The notes beneath the pieces are model-generated. The model saw nothing but the letters and a program-made list of their open reading frames with translations. It was not told where the DNA came from and searched no databases. From DATFDN01 sp963818885 (GTDB taxonomy: Bacteria; Pseudomonadota; Alphaproteobacteria; Acetobacterales; Acetobacteraceae), in contig CAWFTP010000004.1 of NCBI GenBank assembly GCA_963818885.1, forward strand, positions 576,738 to 640,737: a stretch of DNA of 64,000 nt, written 5' to 3'. This document shows, in pieces, positions 54,433 to 63,648 of the stretch. The translations under genes were made by a program, and so were the position numbers. Positions within the stretch are counted from its first letter, which is position 1; each line of letters opens with the position of its first letter.

Positions 54433-56754
54433 ATGACGAAGTTCGGCCTCGCCCAGTCTGTCCCTCGCGTGGAGGACCCGCGCCTGCTGCTCGGCCGTGG
54501 CCGCTACACCGATGACATCCAGCTGCCGGGGATGCTGCACGGTTACGTGTTGCGCAGTCCGCACGCGGCGGCTCGGATCACCCGGATCGACACCGCCGCC
54601 GCGACCGCGCTGCCCGGCGTGCGCGCGGTCTATACCGCCGCCGATCTGAAGGCCGATGGGATCGGCACCCTGCCCTGTGCCGTGCTGGTGCAGAATCGGG
54701 ACGGCTCGGCCATGGCGACACCCCCGCATCCGGTCCTCGCCGACGGCGCGGTGCGCCATGTCGGCGACCCGGTCGCCTTCATCGTCGCCGACACGCTGCA
54801 GGCGGCGCGCGACGCGGCGGAGGCCGTGGTGGTCGACTTCGAGGTCCTGCCGGCCACGGTCGACCCGGCAAAGGCGCTTGACAAGGGCGGCCCGCTGGTC
54901 TGGCCGGACGTCGCGCACAACCGAGTCTTCGACTGGGAAATCGGCAACAAGGCGAACGCGGAGGCGCTGTTCGCCAAGGCCGCCCATGTCGCGCGCATCA
55001 ACGTTGTAAACAACCGCATCGTCGTCTCCTCGATGGAGGCGCGCGCGGCGATCGGCGACTACGATTCCGCCAACAAACGCTGGACCCTTTACGCCAATAC
55101 CCAAGGCGGCTGGCTGGTCAAAGACCTGCTCAAGGACGTGTTCAGCGTCGATCCCCAGGCGTTCCGCGTGGTGACACCTGACGTGGGCGGCGGCTTCGGC
55201 ATGAAGCTCTTTCTCTATGCCGAGCACGTCCTGACCGCGTACGCCAGCCGCAAGCTCGGCCGGCCGGTCAAATGGGCCGCCGACCGCGGCGAGGCGTTCC
55301 TCTGTGACACGCAAGGGCGCGACAACGTCACCTTGGGCGAGCTCGCCATCGACGCGGACGGCAGGTTCCTCGCGCTACGCACCCGCACGATCGCCAATAT
55401 GGGCGCCTACCTCTCGACCTTCGCGCCTTATATCCCGACCTACGCCGGCACCAGCGTGCTCGGCGGCGTCTACGCCTTCAAGGAGGTCTACGCGAACATC
55501 CTGGGCGTGTTCACCAACACGGTTCCGGTCGACGCCTATCGCGGCGCCGGACGTCCGGAGGCGAACTATTTGGTGGAGCGCCTGATCGATGCGGCGGCGC
55601 GCGACCTGAAGATCGACCGCGCCGAACTCCGCCGGCGCAACATGATACCGCCCTCGGCGATGCCGCACGCGACGCCGGTAGGCAAGCTCTACGACAGCGG
55701 CGACTTCGCCAAGGTGCTCGATACCGCGCTCGAACGCATGGACTGGGCTGGCTTTTCGGCCCGGCGGGAAGAGGCGTCCCGTCGCGGGAAACGCCGCGGC
55801 ATCGGTCTCGCCTACTACCTCGAGGCGACCGGCGGCGATCCGACGGAGCGGGCGGAGATCCGCTTCGCGGAGGGCGGGCTTGTCGATGTGTTCGTCGGGA
55901 CCCAGTCCACCGGGCAAGGACATGAGACGGCCTATGTGCAGCTCGTCTCCACCCGGCTCGGGATCGATGCCGAGAAGATCCGCATCCGCCAGGGCGACAC
56001 CGACACGATCCCCGTGGGCGGCGGCACCGGCGGCGCGCGCAGCCTCTATTCCGAAGGGCAGGCGATCTACACGACCGCCGACAGCGTGATCGAGAAGGGG
56101 CGCAACGCGGCGGCCGAGGTGCTGGAGGCGGCGCTCGACGATATCGGCTTCGCGGACGGGCGGTTCAGTATCGTCGGAACGGACCGCGGCATCGACATCA
56201 TCGCGCTCGCCGAGACCCAGCGCGCCAAGGCCGCGCGCGACGAGGCGGCGATCACCCTGGATGCCGCCGAGATCGCCGAGATCAAGGCGCATACTTTTCC
56301 CAATGGCTGCCACATGGCGGAGGTGGAGGTCGATCCGGATACCGGCCACATCGAGCTCGTCCGTTATCTCGTGTGCGACGATTTCGGGAAGGCGGTGAAC
56401 CCGATGATCGTGCGCGGCCAAGTCCATGGCGGGGTGACGCAGGGTTTCGGACAGGCAGTGCTCGAGCGCACCGCCTATGATGCGGAATCAGGCCAGCTCC
56501 TGTCGGGCAGCTTCATGGATTATGCGCTGCCTCGCGCGGCGGATTTGCCCGACATCGAGGTGGAGCTGGTGGAGGTGCCCTGCCAGACCAACCCGCTCGG
56601 GGTGAAGGGCGCCGGCGAGGCAGGCGCCGTCGGCAGCCCGCCCGCGGTGATGAACGCGGTCGTCGATGCGCTGGGCGGCGAGGAAGCCCGGCTCGACATG
56701 CCGGCGACTCCCGAGTGCGTCTGGCGCGCCCTCTCGGTGCGCCGCGCGGCCTAG
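54433..56754 (+). CDS. Molybdenum hydroxylase large subunit (xanthine dehydrogenase/CoxL family)
   Basis: A 773-residue molybdopterin-binding subunit. The N-terminal half has the family start RVEDPRLLLGRGRYTDDIQL and the hammerhead domain. The MoCo domains have VTPDVGGGFGMKLFLYAEH, DAYRGAGRPEANYLVERLID and, near the end, the catalytic Glu in GVKGAGEAGAVGSPPAVMNA. The AYRCSFR loop of true aerobic CO dehydrogenase is replaced by AYRGAGR, so it is a form-II-like aldehyde or hydroxylase enzyme of unknown substrate. The FAD and iron-sulfur subunits that normally accompany it are not in the window. Confidence 0.88.
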   Translation: MTKFGLAQSVPRVEDPRLLLGRGRYTDDIQLPGMLHGYVLRSPHAAARITRIDTAAATALPGVRAVYTAADLKADGIGTLPCAVLVQNRDGSAMATPPHPVLADGAVRHVGDPVAFIVADTLQAARDAAEAVVVDFEVLPATVDPAKALDKGGPLVWPDVAHNRVFDWEIGNKANAEALFAKAAHVARINVVNNRIVVSSMEARAAIGDYDSANKRWTLYANTQGGWLVKDLLKDVFSVDPQAFRVVTPDVGGGFGMKLFLYAEHVLTAYASRKLGRPVKWAADRGEAFLCDTQGRDNVTLGELAIDADGRFLALRTRTIANMGAYLSTFAPYIPTYAGTSVLGGVYAFKEVYANILGVFTNTVPVDAYRGAGRPEANYLVERLIDAAARDLKIDRAELRRRNMIPPSAMPHATPVGKLYDSGDFAKVLDTALERMDWAGFSARREEASRRGKRRGIGLAYYLEATGGDPTERAEIRFAEGGLVDVFVGTQSTGQGHETAYVQLVSTRLGIDAEKIRIRQGDTDTIPVGGGTGGARSLYSEGQAIYTTADSVIEKGRNAAAEVLEAALDDIGFADGRFSIVGTDRGIDIIALAETQRAKAARDEAAITLDAAEIAEIKAHTFPNGCHMAEVEVDPDTGHIELVRYLVCDDFGKAVNPMIVRGQVHGGVTQGFGQAVLERTAYDAESGQLLSGSFMDYALPRAADLPDIEVELVEVPCQTNPLGVKGAGEAGAVGSPPAVMNAVVDALGGEEARLDMPATPECVWRALSVRRAA

Positions 56755-56957
56755 GCCGGTTTTCTCGTCAGGCACTCAAGCGACAGACGAGGAGGCGCGA
56801 GGGGCGTGGCCCGCACTCCTCGCGAATATTTTATCAGCTTAGCAGTTCAATTGACGGTTGATTAACGGTTGCCCATCTCGCGCTTGCTAGACCGCTCCAA
56901 CGGAAGCCCGCCGTACTCTTGTCGAATAGATGGACAACGGGCCAAAGGAGCAAGCAA

Positions 56958-57533
56958 ATGAACGTGCGTACTTCTTGGCTGCGGGGGGCCCTTGTCGCGG
57001 CCATCGCCGCGGCCGCCATCGCCGGGGCGCCGGGAATAGCGAACGCGACCCTTTCCGGCACCGTCGCGATCGGATCGGACGGCTTCGTTCCGGGCGCGGC
57101 GGATACGTTGTTGAGCGCGATTACCGTGTCGCCGGGAAACGAGAAGTTCGGCGCCGGAACGGCCGATTTCGCGGGCCTTGCGGGTACGTCACTTTTCGAC
57201 GCGGGGTTCGACATCGCCAGTCTGGCGACGTTGAAGGCCTACTCGTTCAGCAGCTCCGGCCCGGACTTCGGGTTTGTCACGGCGGATGCGTATACGACCT
57301 CGCGCACCGACAAGGTGCTGGCCGTCGAACTCGTCGGAACGGTGTCGGAAGGTGGCGGCTCGGCGCCAGCGGCGTTGCTGGTCACCTTCTCCCAGGTTGG
57401 CGGCCCTGGGACGGTAATCTCCTACGGCGCGACCCTGACGACAACGATCCCGGCGATTCCGGAACCGATGTCGCTCGCGGTGCTCGGAACGGGTCTCCTG
57501 GGACTCGGCCTCATCCGGCGTCGTGCCGACTGA
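56958..57533 (+). CDS. PEP-CTERM sorting-domain protein
   Basis: A 191-residue secreted protein. The signal peptide (RGALVAAIAAAAIAGAPGIA) is cut near ANA. The body is Ser/Gly/Thr-rich with beta character. The end is a PEP-CTERM signal: IPEPMSLAVLGTGLLGLGLI followed by RRR, that is, Pro-Glu-Pro, one helix, basic tail. Such proteins are processed by exosortase and go to the outer surface or extracellular matrix; no exosortase is in this window. AAGGAG precedes the ATG at seven bases, and a strong terminator follows. Confidence 0.9.
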   Translation: MNVRTSWLRGALVAAIAAAAIAGAPGIANATLSGTVAIGSDGFVPGAADTLLSAITVSPGNEKFGAGTADFAGLAGTSLFDAGFDIASLATLKAYSFSSSGPDFGFVTADAYTTSRTDKVLAVELVGTVSEGGGSAPAALLVTFSQVGGPGTVISYGATLTTTIPAIPEPMSLAVLGTGLLGLGLIRRRAD

Positions 57534-57563
57534 ACCGCAGCCACCAGGGTCCGACGAATGAAC

Positions 57564-57590
57564 GGGCGGCACGCTGTGCCGCCCTTTTTT
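57564..57590 (+). terminator. Rho-independent terminator
   Basis: GGGCGGCAC, loop GCT, GTGCCGCCC, then six T residues: a textbook terminator 30 bases after the PEP-CTERM gene. It lies against the end of the convergent lipoprotein gene. Confidence 0.93.
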
Positions 57591-57594
57591 CGTT

Positions 57595-58203
57595 CTATCG
57601 TCGACTGGCCAGAGCGCCCATGGCCGTCACGACCTGTCCCATCAGCCCGACGAGCGCCCCGCGCTGTGCCTCCACGACTCCTGCGGGGGTATCGGTTGTC
57701 ATGCGCGCGGTCGCCGAAAGGGAGCGCTGCGTGACAACACGAGCGGGGACGACTGCCTGATTGAGGACGGTGATCGCCAGGCTGGCGCGCGCCTGCAGAA
57801 TTCTTGGATCGGCGATGAAGGTCGTCAGATCCGCCGTCAGCGCGAGATCGGCGGTGATTCCGCTATCGGGGGTCACCACCGCGGCGAATAGGCCGGACGC
57901 GGCGAGCCAGCGCCGCGCGTTGTCGGCCGCCGCCCGGGCCGGAGTCACCTCCCACTGGTTGTAGAAGTCGACATGGATGCTGCCGTCCGGGTTCAGCCAT
58001 TGCACGCCGAGCTGGTCGAGGCCCGGCGCTGCCTGGAAGTCGCGCACCAGCAGCACCTTGCCATGCGCCCTAGCCGGATGCTGCTCCGCCGGATAGAGCG
58101 ATAGCGGCCAGGTGCTTCGCTGCACATAGGCCGGCCGCGGCAGCACGCTGCATCCGCCAAGCGCCGCCGTGCCGCCCAGCAGGGCGCGGCGGGAGAACGA
58201 CAT
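57595..58203 (-). CDS. ABC-type transport auxiliary lipoprotein (PqiC-like)
   Basis: A 202-residue lipoprotein: twin Arg near the start (FSRRALLGGTAALGGC) with Cys18 as lipidation site. The body (LLVRDFQAAPGLDQLGVQWL and FYNQWEVTPARAAADNARRW) fits the DUF330/ABC transport auxiliary component family that pairs with MCE proteins in the outer membrane. It is the last gene of the Mla operon, five bases after mlaD. Confidence 0.82.
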   Translation of the reverse strand: MSFSRRALLGGTAALGGCSVLPRPAYVQRSTWPLSLYPAEQHPARAHGKVLLVRDFQAAPGLDQLGVQWLNPDGSIHVDFYNQWEVTPARAAADNARRWLAASGLFAAVVTPDSGITADLALTADLTTFIADPRILQARASLAITVLNQAVVPARVVTQRSLSATARMTTDTPAGVVEAQRGALVGLMGQVVTAMGALASRR

Positions 58204-58208
58204 GCAAT

Positions 58209-59222
58209 TCACCTCAATGATCCCCTTGCTGGCGGTGGCGGGCCGCTCAACACCTGCGCCGGGTATTGGCGCAGCGAGGAGGTGAGCTCGCGCAAATTCT
58301 CGGACGCCGCCTGCATGTTTCGGATCAGCGGGGCAAGGCCGGCGTGAAGCTCGGTCGTGCTGCCGCCGATCTGCCGCACGGTGGCATCGAGCGAGTTCAC
58401 CAGCCCGGCCATCCGCTCGGTCAGCTTGTTGAGCTGGCCCGTCGCCGAGGCGCCGTTCGCCAGCAGTGCCTTCAGCTGCGGACTTGCCGCCAACGCGGCG
58501 AGCTTGTCCGAGGTCTGGCGCAGATTGGCGGCCAGTCCGGGCAGGTCGGCGCTCTTGACCGCCGTGTTCGCCGAGCCGAACAGGTCGTTCGCCGAGGTCA
58601 GCGTCTTGTGCAGATCGCCGCTCTCGAGTTCCTGGTTGAGCTTGTTCGACAGATCGGTGAGCGAGGTGACGAGTTCGGCGACGTCGACCTTGTCGAGCTT
58701 GGCGAGCAGCTCCTGTCCGGCGTTTTGCACCTGCGCGAAGGTGCTCGGGATGGATGGCACGAACTCGGCCTCCGGCTGCCACGGCAGGCTCGGTACCGGG
58801 TACCGCTTGGGGTTGACGAAATCGAGATCGATATAGCTCAGCCCGGTGATGAGCTGGGTATTGAGCCGCGCCCGCAGGCCGACCCTTACCGCTTCATCGA
58901 CCGAGGGGAAGTGGCCGAGGCGGCTGGTATCGACCAGGTAGCGCACATAGACCTGCCGGTACTGCTGGTCGCGGACGTCCTGCTGCTCGGTGCCATGGAT
59001 GGCACTGACGACGCCGAGCTGGGTCACCCGCCCGACCGTCACGCCGCGATATTCCACCTTTGACCCGACTTCCAGCCCCTGCAGGGACTCGGAGAAATAC
59101 GTGACGAACTCGGTTCCGTTGTTCACCTGCCCGCCGCGCAGGAACCACACGAGCGCGAGCAGCAGCACGATGCCGCCGATGATCAGCAGGCCGACGCGCA
59201 GCGATGACGACCGTCCGTCCAT
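58209..59222 (-). CDS. mlaD: MlaD/MCE-family lipid transport protein
   Basis: A 337-residue protein anchored by one N-terminal helix (LRVGLLIIGGIVLLLALVWF). The MCE domain (about 35-125) has FVTYFSESLQGLEVGSKVEY and YRGVTVGRV, followed by QLITGLSYIDLDF. A long helical tail to about 310 probably forms the tunnel or contacts the partner lipoprotein. MCE hexamers carry phospholipid between the membranes. It overlaps the mlaF stop by one base. Confidence 0.9.
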   Translation of the reverse strand: MDGRSSSLRVGLLIIGGIVLLLALVWFLRGGQVNNGTEFVTYFSESLQGLEVGSKVEYRGVTVGRVTQLGVVSAIHGTEQQDVRDQQYRQVYVRYLVDTSRLGHFPSVDEAVRVGLRARLNTQLITGLSYIDLDFVNPKRYPVPSLPWQPEAEFVPSIPSTFAQVQNAGQELLAKLDKVDVAELVTSLTDLSNKLNQELESGDLHKTLTSANDLFGSANTAVKSADLPGLAANLRQTSDKLAALAASPQLKALLANGASATGQLNKLTERMAGLVNSLDATVRQIGGSTTELHAGLAPLIRNMQAASENLRELTSSLRQYPAQVLSGPPPPARGSLR

Positions 59223-60010
59223 CAGGCCGCCTTGGCCGGAAGCGGCTCGCGGTGGAAGAACGCGTGGACGCGCGGATCCTGGCTTTCGGCGGCGAGCCGC
59301 TTCGGGTCGCCTTCGGCGATGATGCCGCCGGCATCCGGGTAGGCGTGGGCGTCGAGCATGATGCAGCGGTCCGCGATGGCGAGGATGGAGGCGAGCTCGT
59401 GGGTGACCACCACGAATGTCGCGCCGAGAGAATCGCGCAAATCGAGGATCAGGCGATCGAGCCCGGCAGAGGTGACGGGATCGAGGCCGGCCGAGGGCTC
59501 ATCAAGGAAGAGCAGCGGCGGGTCGAGCGCCATCGCGCGCGCGATGGCGCCCCGCTTCGCCATGCCGCCCGAAATCTCCGCCGGATAGAGGTCGGCGGCG
59601 TCGGCAAGCCCCACGAGGCCCAGCTTGATCCGGGCGATCGACGCCCGCGCCTCGGGCGGCAGGTCGGTGAACATCTCCATCGGCAGCGTCACGTTCTGCA
59701 GCAGGGTCATCGACCCGAACAGCGCGCCGGCCTGAAACATCACGCCGATCCGCCGCTGCGTGCGCTGCAGGTTCTCCGCGGCACCGGCCCCGGTCACCAG
59801 CAGGCCCGCGATCTCGATCGACCCGGCGGTGGGCGGCTGCAAGCCGATCAGCTGACGTAGCAGGGTGGATTTGCCGCAGCCCGAGCCGCCGAGGATGACG
59901 AACACCTCGCCCGTCCGTACCTCGAACGAGACGTCGCGAAACACCGTCCTGGTGCCGAACCGCTGGGCAAGGCCCTCGGCGCGGATGAGGGGCGGCGCGG
60001 GATCGGGCAT
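59222..60010 (-). CDS. mlaF: MlaF-type ABC transporter ATPase
   Basis: A 262-residue ABC ATPase energising the MCE transporter. Walker A is VILGGSGCGKSTLLRQLIG, the signature is AEISGGMAKRGAIARAM (GGM form as in MlaF), Walker B is LLFLDEPSAGLDP, and the switch His is in VVTHELASI. The start at 60010 (MPDPAPPLIRAEGLAQRFG) is the family beginning. It begins five bases after mlaE. Confidence 0.93.
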   Translation of the reverse strand: MPDPAPPLIRAEGLAQRFGTRTVFRDVSFEVRTGEVFVILGGSGCGKSTLLRQLIGLQPPTAGSIEIAGLLVTGAGAAENLQRTQRRIGVMFQAGALFGSMTLLQNVTLPMEMFTDLPPEARASIARIKLGLVGLADAADLYPAEISGGMAKRGAIARAMALDPPLLFLDEPSAGLDPVTSAGLDRLILDLRDSLGATFVVVTHELASILAIADRCIMLDAHAYPDAGGIIAEGDPKRLAAESQDPRVHAFFHREPLPAKAA

Positions 60011-60015
60011 CTCCG

Positions 60016-61126
60016 TCAGAACCCCAGCCGATTGTAGAAGACGGCGAATACACCATCGAGCACGATGGTCGAAACGATCCCGCCGACCACGGCGGCGGTC
60101 GCCGACAGCCCCACCGACCGGGGGCCGACTCCGGTCGAAAGGCCGCTTCGGCAACCGATCGCGGCGATCACCGCCCCGAACACGACCGCCTTGATCAAAC
60201 CTCCGGCAAGGTCACCGGCCGTGGTCCAGGACCTGTACCTGTGCCTCCACGATGCCCAGCCCGAAGCCGAAGCTGCGCATCACCACCGCCATGCCGATCA
60301 GCCCGGCGATCTCCAGCACGATGGTGAGGAACGGCATCACCATCACCGCCGCCCCGAGGCGGGGGAGCACCAGCATCGTCACCGGGTCGAGCCCCATGCT
60401 GACCAGCGCGTCGATCTCCTGGTTCACCTTCATCGTGCCGATCTCGGCGGCGAAGGCCGACGCGGTGCGCCCGGCCAGGATAACGGCGACCAGCAGCGGC
60501 CCCAGCTCTCGCAGCAGGCTGACCGAGACGAGGTTCGCGACGTAGAGCACGGCGCCGAACTGGCGCATCGGCACCGCCGACTGGAACGCCAGGATGAGAC
60601 CCATCAGGAAGCCCAGGCTTGCGATCAGCGGCAGCGCCCGCACGCCGGCCTGATCGGCGTGGCGCCAGAACTCCTGGAAGCGGAACATCCGCCATCGCCA
60701 CGGCAAGGCAAGCACGGCGAGGGCGATCGCGCCCAGGAAGGCGATTCCGGCGCCGGCCGCACGAAAGCCGAGGAGCAGGTCGCGCCACGACGGACGTGAG
60801 GGCGCGATGGGGACAGGGGGCCTGATCGGTTCCCGCGTTTCTCTCGCTTGGGCAAGCAGCGAAAGGACCCGGGGCTCCGCGCCCTCGATGGTGGTCGGGC
60901 TGCCGTGCGCTGCCTCCGCCGCGATCAGCAGTGCGGCGCCCGCCATGTCGAAGGCGGCGACGCCGCCAAGGTCGAAGATCAGCGATCGTCCGCGCGCCTG
61001 CCGGGAGGCGGCTATCGTGGGGCGCCAGACGGCACCCGTGCCGGCGCCATCCAGCCTGCCCGCGAAAGCGAGGCGCGAGCCGGCGCTTTCGGCGTGAACC
61101 GTGACCTTGGCCGTCGCTTCCGCCAT
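60016..61126 (-). pseudogene. mlaE: STAS-MlaE permease fusion, frameshifted
   Basis: The N-terminal about 95 residues are a STAS domain (SLIFDLGGVAAFDMAGAALL), here fused to the permease and taking the MlaB role. The MlaE part has FRFQEFWRHADQAGVRALPL, LVSVSLLRELGPLLVAVILA and EIGTMKVNQEIDALVSMGLD. After VEAQVQVL one extra base near 60226 breaks the frame; without it the protein continues TTAGDLAGGLIKAVVFGAVI to a final helix ending VFYNRLGF. Length 1111 = 3x370+1, product 369 residues. The loss would remove only the last 70 residues, but those include conserved helices. Confidence 0.9.
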
Positions 61127-61135
61127 CGCGCAGGG

Positions 61136-62198
61136 TCAGTGCGCCAGCCAGGCGTCGAAGCGCGGGCGCAGCTTGGCGAGATTGGCGTGCCAGAACCCAG
61201 CGTCCAGCCGCAGCCCGCCTTGCAGGTTCGCCGGATTGGTCGGCGATATCGCCGCAAGGTCCGGCGGCAGGCCGTCATTGGCGCCCTTGGCGAGCCCACC
61301 TAGTGCCGCCACCGCGGGCAGCCTCGCCTGGATGGCGGGCGTGCCGGAGAAATACAGGAACTGCATCGCCTCACGCAGTTGGGGCGCGCCCTTTAGCGCC
61401 GCCCAGCTCAGGACGTCATAGACGCTGTCAGCCCACTGGATGGCGAAATTGCGGTGCGCCGCGCGTCCGGCCTGGATGATCGCGGCGCTCGGGGCGCTGG
61501 TCATCAACACGTCGCCCGAGGCGAGGATACGGCTCGCATCCTCCGGCGTATCCCACCAGACGATGAAGGGACGGAGCTGGTCGAGTTTGCGAAACGCCCG
61601 GTCCACGCCGTCCGAGGTCGAGAGCGTTTTGTAGACGTCCCCCGCCGCCACGCCGTCCGCCATCAGGGCGATCTCCAGATTGCCGATGACGCCCTTGTGC
61701 AGTCCCCGCTTGCCCGGGAACTTGGTCACGTCCCAGAAATCGGCCCAGGTCGGGGTGCCGGGATGCTTGTCGCGGTCCCAGGCGAGGACAGTATTGTCCA
61801 CCGTCGCGCCGACCCCGCAATCGGAGACCGCGATCGGGAGGTAATGGTCCTTCCCGCCGATCTGGCTCCAGTCGAGCTTCTCGAACAATCCGCCGGAGCA
61901 GCCGGCCGCCAGTTCCTCGCTGTCGACCATCATCGAGGTCCCAGGGCTGGTTGGGCGCCTTCGCCTGCGCTTCCAGCGTGGCGACCGTCCCGCTTCTCGC
62001 GGCGGCGGTTGCCGCGATTCCGGTCGCCGCGGAGAACTTGCGGATGAAAACATCCTGCCATGGGGCGATCAGGCCCGGGCTCGGCAGCAGAAGCGACAGG
62101 TCGCGCGCCTGCGCGCACGCGATCGGCGCGGCGAGGATGGCCGCGGCTCGGATCATCATGCGCGCGGTCCTGGCGAGGCGGCTCCGGGATTCCGACAT
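61136..62198 (-). pseudogene. ABC transporter periplasmic substrate-binding protein, frameshifted
   Basis: A signal peptide (MMIRAAAILAAPIACAQA) is followed by LSLLLPSPGLIAPWQDVFIR, typical of the PotD/iron-type class of extracellular solute-binding proteins. After APNQPWDL one extra base near 61934 shifts the frame; repaired it continues MMVDSEELAAGCSGGLFEKL, then ADFWDVTKFPGKRGLHKG and IVWWDTPEDASRILASGDVL, closely like spermidine/putrescine-binding proteins. Length 1063 = 3x354+1. Starts at 62198 or 62159 are possible. It is nine bases upstream of mlaE, an unusual partner, with no matching permease in view. Confidence 0.82.
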
Positions 62199-62281
62199 TC
62201 GGTTGACGCTACAATCCGGGCGCGGCATGGGCAACGCAGGCCGGGCGCCAGGACGGTGGAAAAGTGACGGAGAGCGGCGGA

Positions 62282-63287
62282 ATGCAGGATCAGAGTGTCA
62301 TGGCCTCACGCGAAGGTCGCGTTGGACGTATCCGGCTCAACCGGCCCAAGGCGCTGAATGCGCTCGACCTGCCGATGATCCGCGCGCTGGCCGCGATCCT
62401 GAAGGAGTGGCGAGACGATCCGGCCGTGCATGCGGTGCTGATCGAGGGCGAGGGCGAGCGCGCCTTCTGCGCCGGCGGGGACATCCGGGCGGTGCGGCAG
62501 GCGCATCTGGACGGCAAGCCGGAGATCGCCGAGGCGTTCTTCGCCGAGGAATACGCGGTCAACCTGATGATCGCGACCTATCCGAAGCCCTATGTCGCGC
62601 TGATCGACGGCATCTGCATGGGCGGCGGGATCGGGCTGTCGGTGCACGGCAGCCGCGCGCGTCGCGACCGAGCACGCGCTGTTCGCCATGCCGGAGACCG
62701 GGATCGGCTTCTTTCCCGATATCGGCGGGACGTATGTGCTGCCGCGCCTGCCGGGGTTCCTCGGCACCTATCTCGCGCTGACGGGCGCCAGGATGCAGGG
62801 GGCGGATGCGGTGCATGCGGGGTTGGCGACGCATTTCGTCCCCCGCGCGGGGCTGGCGGCGCTGGCGGCGGCGCTGGTGCGCGACGGGGTCGCGGTGCTG
62901 GCCGAGCATGCCGTGCCGCTGCCGCCCTTCTCGCTGGCGCCGCACCGGGCGCTGATCGACCACGCGTTCGGCGCGCCGAGCATGGCCGAGATCCTGGCCC
63001 GCCTGGAGCGCGATGGCGGCGAGTTCGCGCGCGAGACGGCGGCGACTTTGCGCAAGATGTCGCCGAGCGCGCTGGTCTGGTCGCTGCGCCTGCTGCGCGA
63101 CGGTGCGCGCCGCACGTTGCCCGAATGCCTGGACGCCGAGCTGCGCGCCACCCGCACCGTCACCGCCGGCCACGAGTTCCTCGAGGGCGTGCGCGCGATG
63201 GTGGTCGACAAGGACCGCACGCCGCAATGGGAGCCGGGGCGGGTGGAGGAGGTGGATGTGCGGGTGGCGGAGGGGATGGTAGCCTAG
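62282..63287 (+). pseudogene. 3-hydroxyisobutyryl-CoA hydrolase-like crotonase, frameshifted
   Basis: A crotonase-fold enzyme: RIRLNRPKALNALDLPMIRA, FCAGGDIRAVRQ and ICMGGGIGLSVHG (oxyanion loops). One extra base near 62659 breaks the frame; the repaired sequence runs VATEHALFAMPETGIGFFPD and IGGTYVLPRLPGFLGTYLAL, which distinguishes HIBYL-CoA hydrolases from enoyl-CoA hydratases. It ends with FLEGVRAMVVDKDRTPQWEP, also typical. The 334-residue product would act in valine breakdown. ATG 62282 with GGAG before it is taken as start; GTG at 62264 is an alternative. It is divergent from the binding-protein gene. Confidence 0.87.
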
Positions 63288-63308
63288 GATCAAATCACAC
63301 TTTGACTC

Positions 63309-63337
63309 GCAATGTAGTCACGCAGCGACTACATTGC
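63309..63337. promoter_or_regulatory. Operator-like palindrome upstream of the Phd/VapC pair
   Basis: GCAATGTAGTC, seven-base spacer, GACTACATTGC: a perfect 11-bp inverted repeat 54 bases before the antitoxin start. Type II antitoxins of this class repress their own promoter by binding such palindromes. Confidence 0.55.
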
Positions 63338-63390
63338 CGCCCTGGTAGCACTCCGCCGCTTGATCGGGGGCTAAACAGAGGGCGCGCTGA

Positions 63391-63648
63391 ATGAACGTTT
63401 CCGTCCGGGAGGCAAAGGCTCAATTCACCGAGATCGCCGCAGCTGCCGCGCGCGGTGAGCGCGTGGTCGTCACCAAGCATGGTCGACCATTTGTCGAGCT
63501 GGTCCCGGCCCAGGCCGCCTCCGGCATGGATTTCGATAAAGCCGCGATCATCCGTCGCGAGCTGGGACTTGATAACCTGACCCTTACGCTTCCTTCGTTC
63601 TTTGATGACCCGGCATTCAGCCGACAAGTGTTGGGCCTTGAGGATTGA
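63391..63648 (+). CDS. Phd/YefM-family antitoxin
   Basis: An 85-residue protein starting MNVSVREAKAQFTEIAAAAA and containing GERVVVTKHGRPFVELVPA, the Phd/YefM DNA-binding domain. The C-terminal 40 residues (from about 48) form the toxin-binding tail. It neutralises the PIN toxin encoded next and should repress the operon through the palindrome upstream. Its stop overlaps the toxin start (TTGA). Confidence 0.92.
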   Translation: MNVSVREAKAQFTEIAAAAARGERVVVTKHGRPFVELVPAQAASGMDFDKAAIIRRELGLDNLTLTLPSFFDDPAFSRQVLGLED

